Source: Chryseobacterium binzhouense (GTDB lineage: Bacteria > Bacteroidota > Bacteroidia > Flavobacteriales > Weeksellaceae). From it: a stretch of DNA of 64,000 nt. The notes under the pieces were generated by a model. The model was not told the DNA's origin. It worked only from the letters and a program-made list of their open reading frames with translations, and ran no database searches. The DNA is taken from contig NZ_VKOG01000006.1 of the NCBI RefSeq assembly GCF_007474545.1, positions 62,001 to 126,000 of the forward strand, given 5' to 3'. The position numbers and the translations under genes are program-made. Positions 7,937 through 16,299 of this stretch are shown piece by piece (position 1 is the stretch's first letter; every line of letters begins with the position of its first letter).

Positions 7937-8647
7937 ATGTGCACGGTAACGTATTTTCCGCTGAAAGACAAAATTGTTCTCACTTCCAATCGGGACGAAA
8001 AACCCAATCGTTCTGCACAGGAAATTCATAACGAAAAAGGTATTTTTTACCCGAAAGATGCCACCAAAAACGGAACGTGGTTTGCGGTTACCAAAAGTGG
8101 AAATGCTATTGTTTTACTGAATGGTGCTTTTGAAAATCATCAAAGAAAAACAGAATACAGAAAAAGTCGTGGACTGATTGTTTTGGATTTAATATCAACA
8201 AAAAATGTTTTTAAATCTTTAGAATTAATTGATTTACAAAATATTGAACCTTTTACGTTGGTGATTTTTCAGGAAACACAATTGGCAGAATTTCGTTGGG
8301 ACGGAACTGAAAAATATTTTAAAATATTAGATTCTAATCTGCCTTATATTTGGTCTTCCGCAACTTTGTATGATAATGAAGCTCAAGAAAAAAGAAACGC
8401 TATTTTTAAGAAGTTTCTGGAAAACGAAACCATCAACGAGGGAAAAATCTGGGATTTTCATCAGCAAAAAACCGATGACTTGGAAAACGGAATTACCATC
8501 AAAAGACAAAATACCATACAAACCATCAGTACAACACAGGTTATCATTGCTGATGAAATTACCCTGAAACACTACGACCGACTGAATTTATCTTCAAAAA
8601 CTGAAAAAATTTTCCTGAAAAATGAAACTCAAACATCGGCTTCATAA
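7937..8647 (+). CDS. NRDE family protein (TANGO2-like)
   Basis: The 236-residue protein starts MCTVTYFPLKDKIVLTSNRD and contains the family-defining NRDE tetrapeptide (LTSNRDEKPNR). The N-terminal Cys2 is conserved, as in Ntn-hydrolase-like folds. The eukaryotic relative TANGO2 is linked to lipid and haem handling; the bacterial function is unsettled. It begins directly at the stop of the DinB-family gene and overlaps the following ATP-grasp gene by 26 nt, so all three are almost certainly co-translated. Confidence 0.88.
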   Translation: MCTVTYFPLKDKIVLTSNRDEKPNRSAQEIHNEKGIFYPKDATKNGTWFAVTKSGNAIVLLNGAFENHQRKTEYRKSRGLIVLDLISTKNVFKSLELIDLQNIEPFTLVIFQETQLAEFRWDGTEKYFKILDSNLPYIWSSATLYDNEAQEKRNAIFKKFLENETINEGKIWDFHQQKTDDLENGITIKRQNTIQTISTTQVIIADEITLKHYDRLNLSSKTEKIFLKNETQTSAS

Positions 8648-9674
8648 AATTGCACATTGGGAATATTGGTCCACTCCTACCATTTATTTGCCGCTTTTTC
8701 CGGTTTGGCTGTATTGCGCTTGGCGCGCCAAAACGCTTTTGTTTTTCCACGGTGCAAATCCTTCGATAAAATACGGCGGAATGGCGATGGAAAGTAAAAA
8801 AGAAATCTACGATCTGATTCCCGAAAATTGGATTCCAAAAACCATTTTTGCGTCTTCAGAAATTTCATTTAGCGAAATTTTATCTGAATTAAAATCACAA
8901 ACCATCAACTTTCCCATTATTGCAAAACCTAATATAGGATTAAAAGGATTGGGCGTTGTCGAAATCAAAAATATTGCTGAGTTAGAAAAGTATCATCAAA
9001 ACAACCGTTTCGATTTTTTAATTCAGGAAAAAATAAATTTCCAAAATGAAGTCGGGATTTTTTACCACCGCTTTCCAGATGAAAAGAAAGGTAAAATTAC
9101 CGGAATGGTAAAAAAAGAATTTCTTTCCGTAAAAGGAGACGGCAAAAAAACATTGAGAGAACTGGTGATGGAAAATCCGAGAAGCGCATTTCAAATCAAA
9201 GCAATTGAACAAAACTTAGAAAGCGAAATGCAGAAAATAGTTTCTGAAAACGAGGAAATTGTTTTAATTCCGTTCGGAAGTCATACAAGAGGAGCAAAAT
9301 TTATTGATATTTCAAATGAAATCACAGAAAATTTAGCACAGAAAATAGATGAAATCTGCACCAAAGTGAATGGTTTTTATTTCGGAAGATTAGATATAAT
9401 GTACGAAAATATAGAGCTTTTGAAAAACGGAGAAAACTTTAAAATCATAGAAATAAACGGTGCTAAAAGTGAACCAACGCATATGTACGACCCAAAACAT
9501 TCCTTATTTTTTGCGTGGAAAGAAATCACCAAACACTGGAACATTATGGCAGAAATTAGCAGAAAAAACCACGAGAAAGGTTTTCCTTATCTGGATATAA
9601 AAGAGGGATTCATGGCGTTAAAAAGCAATCTGGCCATTGAAAAAAAACTGAGAAGGATTTCTTCGGTTGATTAA
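8622..9674 (+). CDS. ATP-grasp ligase-like protein
   Basis: The 350-residue protein has ATP-grasp features: a lysine-containing strand NFPIIAKPNIGLKGLG, the EKINFQNEVGIFYHR segment, and the metal-binding strand YFGRLDIMYENIELL followed by FKIIEINGAKSEPTH (D and E/N ligands). The family includes D-alanine-D-alanine ligase and glutamate ligases. The N-terminus has a hydrophobic stretch (YLPLFPVWLYCAWRAK) that may associate with the membrane. It is the last gene of the operon that starts in the thioredoxin region. The substrates joined are not evident. Confidence 0.78.
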   Translation: MKLKHRLHKIAHWEYWSTPTIYLPLFPVWLYCAWRAKTLLFFHGANPSIKYGGMAMESKKEIYDLIPENWIPKTIFASSEISFSEILSELKSQTINFPIIAKPNIGLKGLGVVEIKNIAELEKYHQNNRFDFLIQEKINFQNEVGIFYHRFPDEKKGKITGMVKKEFLSVKGDGKKTLRELVMENPRSAFQIKAIEQNLESEMQKIVSENEEIVLIPFGSHTRGAKFIDISNEITENLAQKIDEICTKVNGFYFGRLDIMYENIELLKNGENFKIIEINGAKSEPTHMYDPKHSLFFAWKEITKHWNIMAEISRKNHEKGFPYLDIKEGFMALKSNLAIEKKLRRISSVD

Positions 9675-9699
9675 TCTGCAAAAAAAAATTACTTTTGTA

Positions 9700-9707
9700 T
9701 CATAGTA
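9700..9707 (+). promoter_or_regulatory. -7 element for dsbD
   Basis: TACTTTTG lies 18 nt before the dsbD ATG. The only nearby TTG is too far upstream, so the -33 box is weak. Confidence 0.5.
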
Positions 9708-9725
9708 TTTACATAAAATAAAAAT

Positions 9726-11801
9726 ATGAGATTCTCTTCTATTCATAAAATTTCGTTTCTCCTTTTCTTCTTTATTACTTTTAGTTTTTCGGCACAAATT
9801 AAAAACCCCGTAAAATTTAAGTTTACCATTAATGAAATCGGCAACAATCAGTACGAAGCCGTTCTGAATGCTACTTTAGAAAGCGGATGGCACATTTATT
9901 CCAGAGATATTCCTGAAGATACGGGAATTCCTACAGAATATAAAGTTTCGGGTAAAAATATCGAACTGATCGGTAAATTTCAGGAAGTAGGGAAAAAGCA
10001 TGAAGAATTTTCTGAAGCTTTTGGCGGAAAAATTATTTATTACTCCAATTCCGCAGGGTTTAAGCAGAAATTTAAACTGAAAGACGGTACAAAACCGGGA
10101 GATGTTATTGCTGAAATTACGTATCAGACTTGTGACGACAGGGTTTGTCTCGCGCCGAACACGTTAGAATTTAATCAAAAAATCATTCCGAAAGGCGCCA
10201 CTGATGAAGCGGCCACCGAAGAAGAAACAAAACCTTTAGAAGATTCTGCAGCTGCACAGCTTTTACCAAAAAATCCTGCAACTACAGAAATTACATCTGC
10301 AGAAACACCTAAACTTGATCCCAAACAATTGAAAATTTCTTCAATTGACATTGCCAATCCTTTAACCGACTGCGGAACGGGTTCGTCAAAAATCAGTGAA
10401 AATTATTGGACATATCTTTTATTAGGATTTATCGGAGGCTTAATTGCCTTACTAACGCCATGCGTTTTCCCGATGATTCCGCTTACGGTATCTTTCTTCA
10501 CCAAAGGAAACAAAAATCCGGCAAAAGGAAAAAGAGACGCAATCATCTACGGATTTTTCATTTTACTGATTTTTGTTTTATTAAGCGTGCCTTTTCATTT
10601 AATCGACGGAATTGCAGGGAATATTTTCAATGAAATTTCCACCAATGTATGGCTGAATATCGTATTCTTCCTGATCTTCATATTTTTTGCCGGAAGTTTT
10701 TTCGGATACTATGATATTACACTGCCAAGTTCTATTGCCAACAAATCTTCAAAAGCTGAAGAAGCAGGCGGAATGATTGGTATTTTTTTCATGGCTTTGA
10801 CCCTCGTTATCGTTTCATTTTCATGTACAGGTCCTATTTTAGGGAGCTTATTGGGAAGTGCAATTACAGGTTCGGCAAATGTTCCGATGCTGCTGACTTT
10901 TGCTTTGGCAGGTTTTGGATTGGCTTGGGCAATTGTTTTCGGATTATTGGCATTATTTCCACAAGCTTTACAGAGTTTACCAAAATCCGGCGGCTGGATG
11001 AATACCGTGAAAGTAGTTTTAGGATTCGTAGAATTGGCTTTAGCTTTAAAATTCTTATCAAAAGCTGATTTGGTTTCTAAAACCTTCCTTATTAAAAGAG
11101 AACTTTTTATTGCGATCTGGATTATCATTGCGATCGGATTGGTTATTTATTTATTCGGATTGATACGATTTCCGCATGATGATAAAAAACCTAAAATTTC
11201 TACGACACGAAAGTTCATCGGGGTTTTAGGAATTGGTTTTATAATTTATCTGATTCAGGGATTAATTCCTGCAGAAAGACCAAAACTGCAATTACTGAGC
11301 GGAATTTTACCTCCGTTAAATGTCAGCTATTTCCACAATGAAAATGACGGAATTTTGGGAATGAAGCCTGAACATGATTTTTTTAATGCCATAGAATTAG
11401 CCAAGAAAGAAAATAAGCCAATTTTAATAGACTTTACGGGTTACGGTTGTGAAAACTGCCGGAAAATGGAAGAGTTCGTATGGAGCGAGCCGGATATCTT
11501 ACCTATTCTTCAAAATGATGTTGTGCTGGCTTCTCTTTATGTCGACGACAAAGAAGAGCTTCCTGAAGATCAGAAAACCAAAATTGATTTGGGAGACGGA
11601 CAGGTAAAAAAAGTAAAAACCATTGGTGACCGATGGAGCCTGTTTCAGACGGCTAATTTCAACAACAATTCCCAGCCGCATTACGTGCTTTTGACTCCTG
11701 ATGGAAAAGTGATCAATAATCCTGTATCCGGATATATGGAAAAAGAAAAATTTAAAAAATTCCTTGAATGCGGAGTTAATTATTACAAGAACAAAAAATA
11801 A
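9726..11801 (+). CDS. dsbD: Thiol:disulfide interchange protein DsbD
   Basis: The 691-residue protein has the full three-part DsbD plan. After a signal peptide (FITFSFSAQ) comes a periplasmic alpha domain with the redox pair in TYQTCDDRVCLAPNTLEF. Next is a membrane domain of about eight segments with Cys in LLTPCVFPMIPLTVSFF and SFSCTGPILGSLLG. Last is a C-terminal thioredoxin domain with DFTGYGCENCRKMEEF. It carries electrons from cytoplasmic thioredoxin to periplasmic proteins. The periplasmic thioredoxin-peroxiredoxin encoded at 4099-5061 could be one acceptor, which is inference. A terminator follows. Confidence 0.95.
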   Translation: MRFSSIHKISFLLFFFITFSFSAQIKNPVKFKFTINEIGNNQYEAVLNATLESGWHIYSRDIPEDTGIPTEYKVSGKNIELIGKFQEVGKKHEEFSEAFGGKIIYYSNSAGFKQKFKLKDGTKPGDVIAEITYQTCDDRVCLAPNTLEFNQKIIPKGATDEAATEEETKPLEDSAAAQLLPKNPATTEITSAETPKLDPKQLKISSIDIANPLTDCGTGSSKISENYWTYLLLGFIGGLIALLTPCVFPMIPLTVSFFTKGNKNPAKGKRDAIIYGFFILLIFVLLSVPFHLIDGIAGNIFNEISTNVWLNIVFFLIFIFFAGSFFGYYDITLPSSIANKSSKAEEAGGMIGIFFMALTLVIVSFSCTGPILGSLLGSAITGSANVPMLLTFALAGFGLAWAIVFGLLALFPQALQSLPKSGGWMNTVKVVLGFVELALALKFLSKADLVSKTFLIKRELFIAIWIIIAIGLVIYLFGLIRFPHDDKKPKISTTRKFIGVLGIGFIIYLIQGLIPAERPKLQLLSGILPPLNVSYFHNENDGILGMKPEHDFFNAIELAKKENKPILIDFTGYGCENCRKMEEFVWSEPDILPILQNDVVLASLYVDDKEELPEDQKTKIDLGDGQVKKVKTIGDRWSLFQTANFNNNSQPHYVLLTPDGKVINNPVSGYMEKEKFKKFLECGVNYYKNKK

Positions 11802-11825
11802 AATTTCTTTATTTACAAAAATCAC

Positions 11826-11851
11826 AGCCTTATCAGACAATTGATAAGGCT
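11826..11851 (+). terminator. Terminator after dsbD
   Basis: AGCCTTATCA and TGATAAGGCT form a perfect 10-bp stem with a 6-nt loop, followed by TTTT. Confidence 0.88.
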
Positions 11852-11998
11852 TTTTCAATTTTATGCCGAATTTATTTTATAAAATTCAACAAAAACATCT
11901 ATTTAACATTTAAAATAAAATTTAGGTATAAACTTTGCTCCCAATTCAGATGAAACTGAGTTTTATCAAAAATTTATTAACATTAAAAAAACTGAATT

Positions 11999-12520
11999 AT
12001 GGCTGAAATTATTGCCCAAGAAAAGCAAGGCGGAAAATCCCGCCAAAGAAAGAAAAGAATCGGTATAGACATGACTCCGATGGTAGATTTAGGTTTTCTC
12101 CTGATTACTTTCTTTATGTTTACCACGAATTTTACAAAACCTAATGTGATGGATCTTGGCTTACCCGCAAAAGATCCTGTTGAATCGACCAGTGTAATTG
12201 GTGATAAAAATCAAATCACTTTTATTATCGGTAAAAACAACCGTATTTTTTATCATCAAAGCAATGAAAAGGACATTGAAAAATCAGGTTTAACAGAAAC
12301 CGATTATAATGGCATCAAGGTTGCCAAAATCATTTCTCAGGCGTATGAAAATGCTCCGAAAAAAGAAATTTTCACCATTATTGTCAAACTCACCGATGAA
12401 GCTAATTACAAAAATTTTGTGGATATGATGGATAATATTTCGCTCGCAAAAAAAGACCGCTACGGAATTGCCGACATCAAACACTGGGAAAAGAAAGTAT
12501 ATGAAGACATGATAAAATAA
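11999..12520 (+). CDS. ExbD/TolR family biopolymer transport protein, orphan
   Basis: The 173-residue protein has a basic cytoplasmic N-terminus (GGKSRQRKKRIGIDMTPMVD), a single membrane segment (LGFLLITFFMFTTNF) with the proton-path Asp in TPMVDL, and a periplasmic domain. This is the ExbD/TolR plan used with ExbB and TonB to energise outer-membrane transporters. No exbB, tonB or second exbD is adjacent, unlike the usual flavobacterial cluster. It therefore either joins an ExbB encoded elsewhere or serves a separate motor. It is flanked by terminators, so it appears to be transcribed alone. Confidence 0.88.
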   Translation: MAEIIAQEKQGGKSRQRKKRIGIDMTPMVDLGFLLITFFMFTTNFTKPNVMDLGLPAKDPVESTSVIGDKNQITFIIGKNNRIFYHQSNEKDIEKSGLTETDYNGIKVAKIISQAYENAPKKEIFTIIVKLTDEANYKNFVDMMDNISLAKKDRYGIADIKHWEKKVYEDMIK

Positions 12521-12529
12521 AATTAACCG

Positions 12530-12548
12530 GAGCATTTTCAGAATGCTC
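12530..12548 (+). terminator. Terminator after the exbD-like gene
   Basis: GAGCATT and AATGCTC form a 7-bp stem with a 5-nt loop and a following run of T. Confidence 0.8.
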
Positions 12549-12560
12549 TTTTTTTTTATT

Positions 12561-12568
12561 TAAATTTG
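12561..12568 (+). promoter_or_regulatory. -7 element for the lipoprotein at 12590
   Basis: TAAATTTG lies 21 nt before the start, directly after the preceding terminator. No -33 TTG is obvious. Confidence 0.45.
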
Positions 12569-12589
12569 AGAATAAATTTTTAATCCTGA

Positions 12590-13114
12590 ATGAAAAAAAT
12601 AATATTTCCTGTATTCGTTCTAACCATTGGTTTTTCATGTTCAAAAAAAAGTCCGGACGAAAATACACATCAACAAAAAGACAGCCTTAAAATTGCTGAT
12701 TCAGTGAATCTGGCAAAGCGTAACGATAGCATAAAAACTCTCAACAGCAAAAACCGTTTCAAAGACTTTAGCGGAAATCACCGTTTCACCTACGAAACTC
12801 AGGCATTCAACACCATTTCGGGTACCGTAACTTTTGATAAAATTGAAGGAGAAAGAGATAATTATAATCTGTCAGGAAGTATAAATTCGGGAGAAAACTC
12901 GGTTAACATCAAAGGTTTTGTTCAGGTTGTTTCACCAAAACACATGAATTTCACAGGAGAAATTACACAAAAGATTTCGGTGAATGACAATGGCAAATCC
13001 TACACCCGAAAAGGTACTAAAACATTCATGTCTAAAAACGGAGGCAAAACTTATCGTCTACAGGATATGGTAAACGGTTCGGGATTTGTAGACTACATTG
13101 ACATTCACTTTTAA
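12590..13114 (+). CDS. Lipoprotein of unknown function
   Basis: The 174-residue protein has a lipoprotein signal ending in GFSCSKKS. The linker QQKDSLKIADSVNLAKRNDS is charged and helical. The rest is beta-rich (NTISGTVTFDKIEGERDNYN, VNIKGFVQVVSPKHMNFTGE, SYTRKGTKTFMSKNGGKTYR) and ends in VDYIDIHF, suggesting a small lipocalin-like or barrel domain in the envelope. I do not recognise a family. It ends 10 nt before the alpha/beta-hydrolase gene and probably shares its transcript. Confidence 0.7.
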   Translation: MKKIIFPVFVLTIGFSCSKKSPDENTHQQKDSLKIADSVNLAKRNDSIKTLNSKNRFKDFSGNHRFTYETQAFNTISGTVTFDKIEGERDNYNLSGSINSGENSVNIKGFVQVVSPKHMNFTGEITQKISVNDNGKSYTRKGTKTFMSKNGGKTYRLQDMVNGSGFVDYIDIHF

Positions 13115-13124
13115 ATTGTAACTC

Positions 13125-13907
13125 ATGCTCAATTTTGAAAAAAAAGGAGAAGGAAAAGAAACCCTCGTTTTACTTCATGGTTTTATGGAAAATATTTCCA
13201 TCTGGAATGATCTGGAAAAAAAGCTTTCCAAAGATTTTACTTTGGTTAAAATAGACCTTCCCGGACACGGAAAGTCTGAAACCATCGCAGAAGTCCACAC
13301 TATGGAGCTAATGGCAGATGAGGTAAAAAAAGTTCTGGATCAGGAAAAAATAAAAAATTTTCATATTCTGGGACACTCAATGGGAGGATATGTTTCCCTT
13401 GCATTTGCTGAAAAGTTCCCTCAAGACCTGAAAACTTTAACTTTGTTTTTCTCAACTTTTTTAGCAGATGACGAAGAAAAAAAAGAGCAGCGCAGAAAAA
13501 GCTACCGCATTATAAAAGATGCTTTCACACATTATGCAAAAGCGGGAATTCCTAATTTATTTAATCCCAATGAAAGAGATGTTCTTGAAGGTAAAACAGA
13601 AACCGCTCTTGAAGTTGCTCTTTCTACGAATAATCTCGGAGCTTTAGCCTGCGTAAAAGGAATGGTAGAAAGACCTGAAAGAAAACATATTCTGGAAAAG
13701 CTTGATTCTAAAATTCTGGTTATTGCCGGCAAGCATGACAATGCAGTAAAAACTGAAACCATGATTAAGAATCTTCCGGACAGAACCAATATAAAATCCT
13801 ATGTTCTGGATTGCGGACATAATGGTCATTGGGAAAAGCCATCAATCTGTGCCGAAATCATCAATACAGAGCTTCTTCATCATCTACCGAAAAAATTTGT
13901 TCTGTAA
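13125..13907 (+). CDS. Alpha/beta hydrolase
   Basis: The 260-residue protein has the alpha/beta-hydrolase fold signature: the oxyanion segment LVLLHGFMENISIW, the nucleophile elbow GHSMGG with Ser85, a probable acid in VIAGKHDNAVK, and the catalytic His near DCGHNGHWEKP. Most such enzymes cleave esters or thioesters; the substrate is not evident. Its TAA at 13905-13907 is directly followed by the ATG of a patatin-like gene, so the two are coupled. A shared role in lipid or acyl turnover is plausible. Confidence 0.88.
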   Translation: MLNFEKKGEGKETLVLLHGFMENISIWNDLEKKLSKDFTLVKIDLPGHGKSETIAEVHTMELMADEVKKVLDQEKIKNFHILGHSMGGYVSLAFAEKFPQDLKTLTLFFSTFLADDEEKKEQRRKSYRIIKDAFTHYAKAGIPNLFNPNERDVLEGKTETALEVALSTNNLGALACVKGMVERPERKHILEKLDSKILVIAGKHDNAVKTETMIKNLPDRTNIKSYVLDCGHNGHWEKPSICAEIINTELLHHLPKKFVL

Positions 13908-14702
13908 ATGGGAATATTCTCTTTCAAAAAAAAGAAACCGGTTATCGGTCTTACTTTATCAGGTGGCGGAATGCGCGGAATTGCCCATATCGCTGTTCTC
14001 AAAGCTCTGGAAGAATATAACCTGAAGCCTGATATTATTTCAGGGACAAGTGCTGGTTCTATTGTTGCCGCATTTTATTCGTTGGGTAAAACACCTGACG
14101 AAATGTTTGAAATCGTAAAACAGACTACTTTTTTTTCCCGATCTTATCTGAAGCTTTCAAAAAACGGAATTTTCAGTTCAAAATTTATCCTAAAACTTTT
14201 TACGGATCATTTTCCCGAAGACGATTTCAAAGTTTTGAAAATACCCGTCTATGTTGCTGCTACGGAAATGACGCATGGGATTGTAGATTTTTTCTCGAAA
14301 GGAGAACTGTTTGCTCCGCTTCTGGCTTCATCCAGTGTTCCTTTTGTATTGCCGCCTGTAAAAATAGGACAAAAAATCTATGTTGACGGTGGTGTTTTAG
14401 ACAATCTTCCTATAGAACCCATTATTGATAAATGCGATTTTCTGATTGGCTCACATGTAAATTCAATCAGCTATGACAAACTTGAAAACATGAGCCTGAT
14501 GAAAGAATTTGACCGGATTCTGCATCTTGCCATTTCAAAATCTGTTTATTCTAAAGCTAAATCCTGTGATATATTTCTGGATCCTCCAAAAATGACCAAA
14601 TTCAGTCTTTTTAATAAAAAATTTCTGGATGTAATGTTTCAGGAAGTTTTTGAATATACATGTAAGGAACTCGAAGAAAAAGGCTATAAACGTGTTTCCT
14701 AA
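13908..14702 (+). CDS. Patatin-like phospholipase
   Basis: The 264-residue protein carries the patatin catalytic dyad. The oxyanion motif is LTLSGGGMRG (residues 16-24), the nucleophile motif is SGTSAGS with Ser48, and the Asp motif is VDGGVLDNLPI. The DGG form is typical of bacterial RssA/YchK-like members. There is no signal peptide, so it should act in the cytoplasm or at the inner-membrane face, cleaving acyl chains of lipids. It starts immediately after the hydrolase stop and is convergent with the DHH gene, with only 5 nt between the ends. Confidence 0.9.
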   Translation: MGIFSFKKKKPVIGLTLSGGGMRGIAHIAVLKALEEYNLKPDIISGTSAGSIVAAFYSLGKTPDEMFEIVKQTTFFSRSYLKLSKNGIFSSKFILKLFTDHFPEDDFKVLKIPVYVAATEMTHGIVDFFSKGELFAPLLASSSVPFVLPPVKIGQKIYVDGGVLDNLPIEPIIDKCDFLIGSHVNSISYDKLENMSLMKEFDRILHLAISKSVYSKAKSCDIFLDPPKMTKFSLFNKKFLDVMFQEVFEYTCKELEEKGYKRVS

Positions 14703-14707
14703 ATCAA

Positions 14708-15715
14708 CTATAAACTTTCTTCGGCTTCTATTTTCTCTTTAAAGGTTTCAATAGTATCCATTAAATTTTCGTGAGATTTACCTCCTGCTGCATTGATGTG
14801 ACCACCGCCGTTAAAATACTTTCTCGAAAACTGATTAACATCCATATCATCTTTGCTTCTGAAAGATATTTTTATAAAGTCTTCATATAGGTCTTCCATG
14901 AAAAAGGCCGCCATTTTCACTCCCAAAATGCTCAAACCGTAATTAACAAAACCTTCTGTGTCTCCTTTTTGAAAACCGTACTCCTGTAATTCTTTTCTGG
15001 TAAGATATAAAACGGCAACTGTTCCGTTGTTTACCACTTCTATCCTACCTAAAATCAAAGCCAGTAAATGCAGTCGGGAAACCGTATTGGTATCCCATGT
15101 GTTTGAAGTAATAACAGAAGGATCAGCTCCTTTCTCAATCAAATTTGCAACAATTCTGTGTGTATCTGCACTTGTTGACCGGAAACGAAATCCGCCCGTA
15201 TCTGTCATTATTCCGGTATACAGGCAGTCTGCAATATCTTTATTGACAAGCTTTTCGTCATCCATGGCTTCAATAAAATGATAAATCATCTGACAGGTTG
15301 CCGGAATCACAGTATCAGAATAAACAAAATCAAAATCTTCAGGCTGCTGATGATGATCAATAAGAATTTTTTTTGCTTTTGCTTTCATCAGCCAGTCTCC
15401 TAAAAGTCCGATTCTGGAAGGAGAATTAAAATCCAGACAAAAAATAACATCTGCCTCATTAATCAGATCAAAAGCAAATTTCCTTTTATATTCTCCGATC
15501 ACACTTTTCTTCGCTTCAGGCATCCATTTAAGAAATTTCGGAAAGTCGTTGGGAACGACAACATCTGCCTCAATGCCTTTTGCCTTTAGATAATGTTTCA
15601 ATCCTAAGCTTGAGCCAATAGCATCACCATCCGGATTATAGTGGGTGAGAATTACGATTTTATTTTCCGGGATAAGAAGTGTGTTGATTTCTAAAAGCTC
15701 TGCAGGTGTAAACAT
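14708..15715 (-). CDS. DHH/DHHA1 phosphoesterase (NrnA-like oligoribonuclease/pAp phosphatase)
   Basis: The 335-residue protein has the DHH domain metal motifs ILTHYNPDGDAIGSSLG, FCLDFNSPSR, KILIDHHQQPED and TGIMTDTGGFRF, followed by the DHHA1 substrate-binding domain with KYFNGGGHINAAGGKSH. This is the NrnA/RecJ-like layout of enzymes that degrade nanoRNAs and dephosphorylate pAp. The length fits NrnA. A minus-strand -7 element TATCTTTG lies at 15736-15743, about 20 nt before the start. It appears to be transcribed alone. Confidence 0.9.
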   Translation of the reverse strand: MFTPAELLEINTLLIPENKIVILTHYNPDGDAIGSSLGLKHYLKAKGIEADVVVPNDFPKFLKWMPEAKKSVIGEYKRKFAFDLINEADVIFCLDFNSPSRIGLLGDWLMKAKAKKILIDHHQQPEDFDFVYSDTVIPATCQMIYHFIEAMDDEKLVNKDIADCLYTGIMTDTGGFRFRSTSADTHRIVANLIEKGADPSVITSNTWDTNTVSRLHLLALILGRIEVVNNGTVAVLYLTRKELQEYGFQKGDTEGFVNYGLSILGVKMAAFFMEDLYEDFIKISFRSKDDMDVNQFSRKYFNGGGHINAAGGKSHENLMDTIETFKEKIEAEESL

Positions 15716-15735
15716 TTTCTTTAAATTTGAGTTTC

Positions 15736-15743
15736 CAAAGATA
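15736..15743 (-). promoter_or_regulatory. -7 element for the DHH gene
   Basis: The reverse complement is TATCTTTG, a match to TAnnTTTG, placed about 20 nt from the ATG at 15715. Confidence 0.45.
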
Positions 15744-15910
15744 AAGTTTTTAAAAACAAGAGATACTGTAACTTAGTAACTTTTACAAGTTGATTCTTAT
15801 AATTATAGAACTATTGTTTTAAATAACATGTTTCAATACAGAAGAATATTTATTGTAATAATTTAACCTTAAATGAAAAGATGATAATTATAAAAAAAAA
15901 GTAAAGAAAT

Positions 15911-15940
15911 TTGTATCTTATAAAAAAATCTATATCTTTG
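15911..15940 (+). promoter_or_regulatory. Promoter of rpmH
   Basis: TTG at 15911-15913 and TATCTTTG at 15933-15940 are separated by 19 nt, a full match to the Bacteroidota promoter. Transcription would start near 15947, giving a leader of about 38 nt before the rpmH ATG. Confidence 0.75.
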
Positions 15941-15984
15941 CAACCTGAAAAAATAATAGATAATTACGATTTAAACATATAGTA

Positions 15985-16143
15985 ATGAGTAAAAGAACAT
16001 TCCAGCCATCAGAAAGAAAGAAAAGAAACAAACACGGTTTCAGAGAAAGAATGTCTACGCCAAACGGAAGAAGAGTTTTGGCTGCAAGAAGAGCTAAAGG
16101 CAGAAAAAGCCTTACTGTAAGTTCTGCAAGAGCTAAAAGATAA
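15985..16143 (+). CDS. rpmH: Ribosomal protein L34
   Basis: This 52-residue frame reads [20 protein letters not shown], then [20 protein letters not shown], ending in SARAKR. It is the canonical L34: very basic with the conserved KRTFQPS start and the [13 protein letters not shown] core. It is a protein of the large ribosomal subunit. The gene is short but unmistakable. It has its own strong promoter and a downstream hairpin terminator. The neighbours expected in many bacteria (rnpA, dnaA) are absent here. Confidence 0.97.
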   Translation: MSKRTFQPSERKKRNKHGFRERMSTPNGRRVLAARRAKGRKSLTVSSARAKR

Positions 16144-16169
16144 TTCTTTAGTTTTACAATATACAAATC

Positions 16170-16196
16170 ATGCTTGAAAAGTACTTTTTCAGGCAT
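16170..16196 (+). terminator. Terminator after rpmH
   Basis: ATGCTTGAAAA pairs with TTTTTCAGGCAT around a short loop, with one G-T pair and a 1-nt bulge, followed by T residues. Confidence 0.75.
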
Positions 16197-16299
16197 TTTT
16201 TGTTGTTAAAATTTGCTAATTCTTTAGGTTTATAAAATATCTTTTTTTACTTTTAAAATCTGAAAAAAAGTTTTTGAAAAGCTTCTTAAAATCAAGATT

